The position numbers were made by a program, and so were the translations under genes. Shown in pieces: positions 60,422 to 64,000 of a stretch of 64,000 nt of DNA (the stretch's first letter is position 1; the number at the start of each line of letters is the position of its first letter). The stretch lies in assembly GCF_963853665.1 (NCBI RefSeq), contig NZ_OY970459.1, positions 1,426,001 through 1,490,000 of the forward strand, written 5' to 3'. Source of the stretch: Mycobacterium decipiens. Its GTDB lineage: Bacteria > Actinomycetota > Actinomycetes > Mycobacteriales > Mycobacteriaceae. The notes below the pieces were generated by a model. It was not told the origin of the DNA and made no database searches. It saw nothing but the letters and a program-made list of their open reading frames with translations.

Positions 60422-61494
60422 CGGTCGGTGCGCTTAGGACTCGGTGCCAGCTCCAGCCGCACCCCCAGCAGCCGGACGGGCCGATCCAGCTCGAAAAGGT
60501 CAAGGACGTGCAGGGCGGCGGCAGTGATGACATCGGGGTCGGTACTGGGAGCTTCCAGCTTTCGGATTTTGGTGCGGGTATAGAACGTCGCGGTGCGCAC
60601 GGTGACCGCCACTCGGGTGACGATTCGTGACGAAGCCACCACGTCGTCCAGCGTTTGTTGAGCCAATTCCGTTACCGCCGAGTTCATTTCGGATCGGGAG
60701 GTCAGGTCGCGTGGAAAGGTCACGACGTGGCTGCGCGAGCGTGGAACCCAAGGTTCGACGCTGACTTCGGCATCGCCTCCGCCCCTGGCGAGCAGCAGCA
60801 GCCACAGCGCGGTTCGCGGACCGAACGTCGATATCAATTGCTCGGAATCGGCGTGCGCAAGTTGGTAGACGGTGTTGATCTGAAGGTTTGCAAGCCTTTT
60901 CGCAGTCTTAGGCCCCACGCCCCACAGCGCGTCGACCCTACGGTCACCCATCGTGGGCATCCAGTTGGCATTGGTGAGTTGATAGACGCCCGCTGGTTTG
61001 GCGAAGCCGGTGGCGACCTTGGCGCGCTGCTTATTGTCGCTGATACCTATCGAGCAAGACAGCCCGGTTCGCGACAGTATGAGGTTGCGGAGCTCTTCGG
61101 CGACTTTGATGGGATCGACGGGATGGTCGGCAGGCCCGGCCGCCAGCCCGAGGTAGGCCTCGTCCCAACCCCACACCTCGACCGGGTATCCCTGGTCGCG
61201 CAACAACCCCATCACCTCGTCGGACGCCGCGTCGTAGGCGGCTGGGTCCGACGGCAAGAATGTGGCGTCGGGGCATCGTCGGGCGGCGATGCGTAGCGGC
61301 ATGCCCGCGCGCACGCCGAACTCGCGGGCCTCGTATGACGCGCAGGTGACGACCTTTCGCGGTTCGGTCGGATCGCCACTGCCGCCGACGATGACCGGCA
61401 GACCGCCCAGTTCGGGGTGGCGGCGTAGTTCGACCGACGCCAAAAACTGGTCGAGGTCTACGTGCAGGATCCATTGCGGTGCTGGTACCGGCAT
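60418..61494 (-). CDS. dinB: Y-family DNA polymerase IV, DinB2-type (DinP)
   Basis: A 358-residue Y-family polymerase. Palm motif WILHVDLDQFLASVELRRHP (about 8-27) and the second catalytic pair in EVWGWDEAYLGL, where the usual SIDE is replaced by GWDE (the Asp-Glu pair is kept). Helix-hairpin-helix follows (RVDALWGVGPKTAKRLANL) and a little-finger domain. No beta-clamp-binding motif is evident at the end, as reported for mycobacterial DinB2. Matches Rv3056 (about 346). ATG at 61494. Confidence 0.93.
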   Translation of the reverse strand: MPVPAPQWILHVDLDQFLASVELRRHPELGGLPVIVGGSGDPTEPRKVVTCASYEAREFGVRAGMPLRIAARRCPDATFLPSDPAAYDAASDEVMGLLRDQGYPVEVWGWDEAYLGLAAGPADHPVDPIKVAEELRNLILSRTGLSCSIGISDNKQRAKVATGFAKPAGVYQLTNANWMPTMGDRRVDALWGVGPKTAKRLANLQINTVYQLAHADSEQLISTFGPRTALWLLLLARGGGDAEVSVEPWVPRSRSHVVTFPRDLTSRSEMNSAVTELAQQTLDDVVASSRIVTRVAVTVRTATFYTRTKIRKLEAPSTDPDVITAAALHVLDLFELDRPVRLLGVRLELAPSPKRTDR

Positions 61495-61503
61495 GGTGGG
61501 TGA

Positions 61504-62106
61504 TCACCGTCCGCACAGTTTTCGCGCCAGGCTCTCCCATGCGTCGCCCAAGCTTTGCAGGGTGTGGCCGCCGGTATTGAGTTGGTGCTCGACATAGTCG
61601 GCATCGAGCAGCGCTAGCAGGGCGTCCGTCTGGGCATCCAGGTCGCCGGTGGTCTGCGCCGAGGCGAGCAGCATCCGCACATGGGTGCGGTGCACCGATG
61701 TCGCCGCGCTGTGCCGGGTCTGCGGATCTCGGTTGGCTTGCGACAGCAGCACGTGATGGGCACGAACGAAGCGCATCCGCTCCCGGCCGAACGCGATCAC
61801 GCGATCCAGCGGCGGCGCCTCCGGGCCCAGTGGCGGCGGACCGAACAGGAAAGCCTGCTGGCTGGCTCGTTCGTCCTCATCGAGGAGCACCATCATCAGG
61901 CCGGCTCGGCTGCCGAAGCGGCGAAACAGGGTGCCTTTGCCGACGCCGGCGGCCGCGGCGACGTCGTCCATGGTGATCGCGTCCGCGCCGCGTCGGGTGA
62001 CCAGCCGGCGCGCCGCCGCCAATAGCAGTGCGCGATTGCGTGCCGCGTCGCCGCGCTCTTGTCTAGCGGACACCGGCAAGTCACTCAACCGCTCGACCCC
62101 GCCCAC
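61504..62106 (-). CDS. TetR-family regulator (Rv3055-like)
   Basis: A 200-residue TetR protein. Helix-turn-helix: RALLLAAARRLVTRRGADAITMDDVAAAAGVGKGTLFRRFGSRAGLMMVLL (about 21-71), a standard TetR type. Size fits Rv3055 (about 204). GTG at 62106 is preferred (VGGVERLSDLPVS); the frame extends to 62313 over the operator. It is divergent from an FMN reductase gene across 91 bases with a 14-base palindrome, and 9 bases upstream of dinB. Confidence 0.9.
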   Translation of the reverse strand: MGGVERLSDLPVSARQERGDAARNRALLLAAARRLVTRRGADAITMDDVAAAAGVGKGTLFRRFGSRAGLMMVLLDEDERASQQAFLFGPPPLGPEAPPLDRVIAFGRERMRFVRAHHVLLSQANRDPQTRHSAATSVHRTHVRMLLASAQTTGDLDAQTDALLALLDADYVEHQLNTGGHTLQSLGDAWESLARKLCGR

Positions 62107-62136
62107 CCCTGAACTGTAACGTGATCGGAAATAAAT

Positions 62137-62150
62137 CGGACCATGGTCCG
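62137..62150. promoter_or_regulatory. Palindromic operator between tetR and FMN reductase genes
   Basis: CGGACCATGGTCCG is a perfect 14-base palindrome, typical in form of TetR operators, 30 bases upstream of the TetR start and 47 bases before the reductase start. Confidence 0.7.
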
Positions 62151-62197
62151 GTTGGCTCGTGGGAGGATGTTGACCAACGATCGAAGGGAACTCAGCA

Positions 62198-62752
62198 GTG
62201 TCAGATGGCAAGTCCGACATCAAAGTCTTGGCGTTGGTGGGCAGCCTGCGTGCGGCGTCACTCAATCGCCAGATCGCTGAGCTGGCCGCGACGGTCGCGC
62301 CGGACGGTGTCACCGTGGCCGTGTTTGAGGGGCTAGCTGACCTGCCGTTCTACAACGAAGACATCGACACGGCTATCCGCGTGCCGGCATCGGTGACCGC
62401 GTTGCGGGAGGCCGCGGCTGACGCGCACGCCACCTTGGTCGTCACGCCGGAGTACAACGGCAGCATTCCCGCGGTGATCAAGAACGCGATCGACTGGCTG
62501 TCCAGGCCGTTTGGCAACGGCGCGTTGAAGGATAAGCCGTTGGCCGTTATCGGCGGGGCCGCGGGCCGCTACGGCGGGGTGTGGGCGCACGACGAGACCC
62601 GCAAGTCCTTCGGAATCGCCGGCACCCGCGTGGTCGACGCGATCAAGCTCTCGGTGCCGTTCCAAACCCTGGACAAACCGCCCGCGGACGACGCCGAGCT
62701 TGCGGCGAACGTTCGTGACGTCGTCGGCAAGCTCGCCGCCGAGGTCAGCTGA
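62198..62752 (+). CDS. NADPH-dependent FMN reductase (Rv3054c-like)
   Basis: A 184-residue flavodoxin-fold reductase, the length of Rv3054c. FMN phosphate loop VGSLRAASLNRQIAEL (about 14-29) and TPEYNGSIPAVIKNAIDWLSRP are family hallmarks of ChrR/ArsH-like NADPH:quinone/FMN reductases. It should reduce quinones, azo dyes or metals with NADPH. Start GTG at 62198 (GAAGGGAA upstream). The TetR gene divergent from it and the palindrome between suggest induction by an electrophile. Confidence 0.92.
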   Translation: MSDGKSDIKVLALVGSLRAASLNRQIAELAATVAPDGVTVAVFEGLADLPFYNEDIDTAIRVPASVTALREAAADAHATLVVTPEYNGSIPAVIKNAIDWLSRPFGNGALKDKPLAVIGGAAGRYGGVWAHDETRKSFGIAGTRVVDAIKLSVPFQTLDKPPADDAELAANVRDVVGKLAAEVS

Positions 62753-62945
62753 CCCCGTCGCCCTGGGTCGCCGTTGAAGAGCAACTTTGCTGGTAGTGGG
62801 CCGCCGGGTTGCTCAGGCCGAGGTGTCGGTGGTCGGTGATATACCGGGCGAGTGGGTAGGGCGGCGGCGGCATGGTGTGATCTGCGACACGCCGAGATGG
62901 CGCCGTCGACAGGGGTGCGACCAGGGAATTTCAAAAATGTGATTC

Positions 62946-62991
62946 AGAACATCTTGTATCTCTTCTCCTTGTCACCCCCTAGGTGTAGTGT
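62946..62991. promoter_or_regulatory. Candidate NrdR-box pair upstream of nrdH
   Basis: CCCCTAGGTGTAGTGT (62976-62991) matches the NrdR-box pattern ACACwATATwTAGTGT at 11 of 16 places, and a weaker box AGAACATCTTGTATCT (62946-62961) lies 30 bases upstream, near the three-turn spacing of paired boxes. NrdR represses nrd operons in bacteria, including mycobacteria. Confidence 0.45.
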
Positions 62992-63051
62992 TTCGGGGGC
63001 CGGCAGATCCCAGGTTCACCAGCTCCCATCAGATTCATGGGGCCCGATGAA

Positions 63052-63183
63052 TTTCCCGGCATCGGCATCACCAGATCGACGGACCTGGTGGCCGTGTGAC
63101 GGGAATCTGGGGCCTTGTTGGGACGCGGAACCTATCGAAGATGCACCACCTGAGCCGTTGCCAGATTCTGTAAAAGATTCCCG
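63052..63183 (+). promoter_or_regulatory. nrdH leader with mutually exclusive pairings
   Basis: The segment CGGGAATCTGG (63100-63110) can pair with CCAGATTC (63161-63168), with GATTCCCG (63176-63183), or by its first part with TTCCCG (63052-63057). The options exclude each other, and the last lies 10 bases from the AAAGGAG ribosome site of nrdH. Confidence 0.4.
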
Positions 63184-63208
63184 AATTCCGCAAAGGAGCG
63201 GTACGCCC

Positions 63209-63448
63209 ATGACCATCACCGTCTATACCAAGCCCGCATGCGTGCAGTGCAGCGCCACGTCCAAGGCGCTGGACAAGCAGGGCATCACCTACCAGAAGGT
63301 CGATATCAGCCTGGATTCCGAAGCGCGGGACTACGTGATGGCATTGGGTTATCTACAGGCACCCGTGGTGGTCGCCGGAAGCGACCATTGGTCGGGCTTC
63401 CGGCCCGATCGGATCAAGGCGCTCGCCGGCTCGGCGCTGAGCGCGTAG
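63209..63448 (+). CDS. nrdH: Glutaredoxin-like NrdH
   Basis: A 79-residue redoxin, the length of Rv3053c. Active site CVQC (Cys11 and Cys14). WSGFRPDRI is the C-terminal NrdH signature. NrdH passes electrons from thioredoxin reductase to class Ib ribonucleotide reductase. AAAGGAG precedes the ATG at 63209. The frame is open to 62852 but that region is leader. First gene of nrdHIE. Confidence 0.96.
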   Translation: MTITVYTKPACVQCSATSKALDKQGITYQKVDISLDSEARDYVMALGYLQAPVVVAGSDHWSGFRPDRIKALAGSALSA

Positions 63449-63481
63449 CGCGGCAGACGTAGGTAAGGAGGTTGCGGTGCC

Positions 63482-63934
63482 ATGGATGTCAGGGGGCGCA
63501 GCCTGGTCTATTTCTCTTCCGTGTCGGAGAACACCCACCGCTTCGTGCAGAAGCTGGGTGTTCCCGCCACACGGATACCCTTGCATGGCCGGATCGAGGT
63601 CGACGTCCCGTACGTATTGATACTGCCCACCTACGGTGGCGGCCGGGCAACTCCGGATGTCAATGCCGGCGGATATGTCCCCAAACAGGTCATCGCCTTT
63701 TTGAATAACGACCACAATCGAGAGTTGCTGCGCGGGGTCATCGCGGCCGGCAACACCAACTTCGGTGCGGAGTTCTGCTACGCCGGCGACGTCGTCGCCC
63801 GCAAGTGCGGCGTTCCCTACCTCTACCGCTTCGAACTGATGGGTACCGAGGACGACGTCGCCGCCGTCCGCGTCGGTCTCGCTGAATTCTGGAAGGAACA
63901 GACGTGCCACCAACCGTCATTGCAGAGCCTGTAG
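63482..63934 (+). CDS. nrdI: NrdI flavodoxin
   Basis: A 150-residue flavodoxin-like protein, the length of Rv3052c. FMN loop [13 protein letters not shown] (about 10-22) and LPTYGGG. NrdI gives superoxide or an equivalent oxidant to build the Mn(III)2-tyrosyl cofactor of NrdF in class Ib enzymes. AAGGAGG lies before the ATG at 63482. Its end overlaps nrdE by 31 bases in another frame. Confidence 0.96.
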   Translation: MDVRGRSLVYFSSVSENTHRFVQKLGVPATRIPLHGRIEVDVPYVLILPTYGGGRATPDVNAGGYVPKQVIAFLNNDHNRELLRGVIAAGNTNFGAEFCYAGDVVARKCGVPYLYRFELMGTEDDVAAVRVGLAEFWKEQTCHQPSLQSL

Positions 63935-64000
63935 CCTCCGGCGCGAACGTGTTGCCGGACGAAACGGACTATCACGCGCTGAACGCGATGCTGAACCTGT
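63904..64000 (+). CDS. nrdE: Ribonucleoside-diphosphate reductase alpha subunit NrdE, N-terminus
   Basis: 32 codons from GTG at 63904 read [20 protein letters not shown] and then [11 protein letters not shown], matching the start of mycobacterial NrdE (Rv3051c, class Ib). GGAAGGAA lies upstream within nrdI, with 31 bases of overlap. The rest, including the catalytic site, is beyond the window. Confidence 0.9.
   Translation, partial: MPPTVIAEPVASGANVLPDETDYHALNAMLNL

Larger units (their letters stand above)
62753..63208. other. 456-base gap upstream of nrdH
   Basis: No gene is supported. The first 190 bases show nothing clear. Candidate NrdR boxes lie near 62946-62991, and a leader of about 215 bases with alternative pairings runs to the nrdH start. 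Confidence 0.6.

Noticed and set aside
1..64000. CRISPR arrays, insertion sequences, rRNA genes
   Set aside because: No regular short repeats with spacers, no transposase-like protein with terminal repeats, and no rRNA sequence were seen.

Overview
The window is chromosomal DNA from a slow-growing, non-tuberculous Mycobacterium. The evidence is high GC, PPE, MspA, WS/DGAT, FadE and P450 families, F420-dependent LLM enzymes and a 13E12-type HNH gene. Its backbone is collinear, in reverse orientation, with the M. tuberculosis H37Rv segment from about Rv3087 to Rv3051c (Rv numbers are from memory of gene order and protein lengths, not from a search).

Region 1 (1-9.1 kb): the mymA operon (mymA-lipR-SDR-adhD-WS/DGAT start) on the minus strand, then virS and pknK on the plus strand. 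Region 2 (9.1-27 kb) is largely accessory: a DUF808 membrane protein whose promoter resembles the virS/mymA promoter, a WS/DGAT operon carrying a decayed amine oxidase, a CdaR-type regulator, an HNH/DUF222 gene with a 38-bp palindrome at its start, LLM oxidoreductases, selO, a hemerythrin-like protein, a patatin-SPFH pair and a TetR/SDR module with paired operators. Region 3 (25-36.5 kb): a P450-SRPBCC-sulfatase operon with its TetR, citE, an MbtK-like acyltransferase, the crcB1-crcB2-DUF190 operon and pgmA.

Region 4 (36.5-44.4 kb): tRNA-Ala(GGC), a roughly 2-kb segment bounded by a partial copy of the tRNA 3' half, a PPE-PPW gene, mmr with its TetR repressor, DoxX and an MspA-family porin. 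Region 5 (44.3-54.5 kb): cstA, ligB, then a lipid-catabolic cluster (SDR, double-domain fadE22, divergent DUF35 and thiolase-like genes, tandemly duplicated GntR regulator). Region 6 (54.6-64 kb): a MEDS/HATPase protein, three tiny lipoproteins, a stand-alone LeuA regulatory domain behind a branched-chain amino acid attenuator, cyp136 and its TetR, an SDR, dinB, TetR/FMN reductase and the nrdHIE operon, cut off in nrdE.

The most interesting items are the attenuator-controlled free LeuA regulatory domain, the shared tandem-repeat promoter element of virS/mymA and the DUF808 gene, the three-member mini-lipoprotein array with a 208-bp repeat, the tRNA-flanked segment, and the alternative-pairing nrdH leader.
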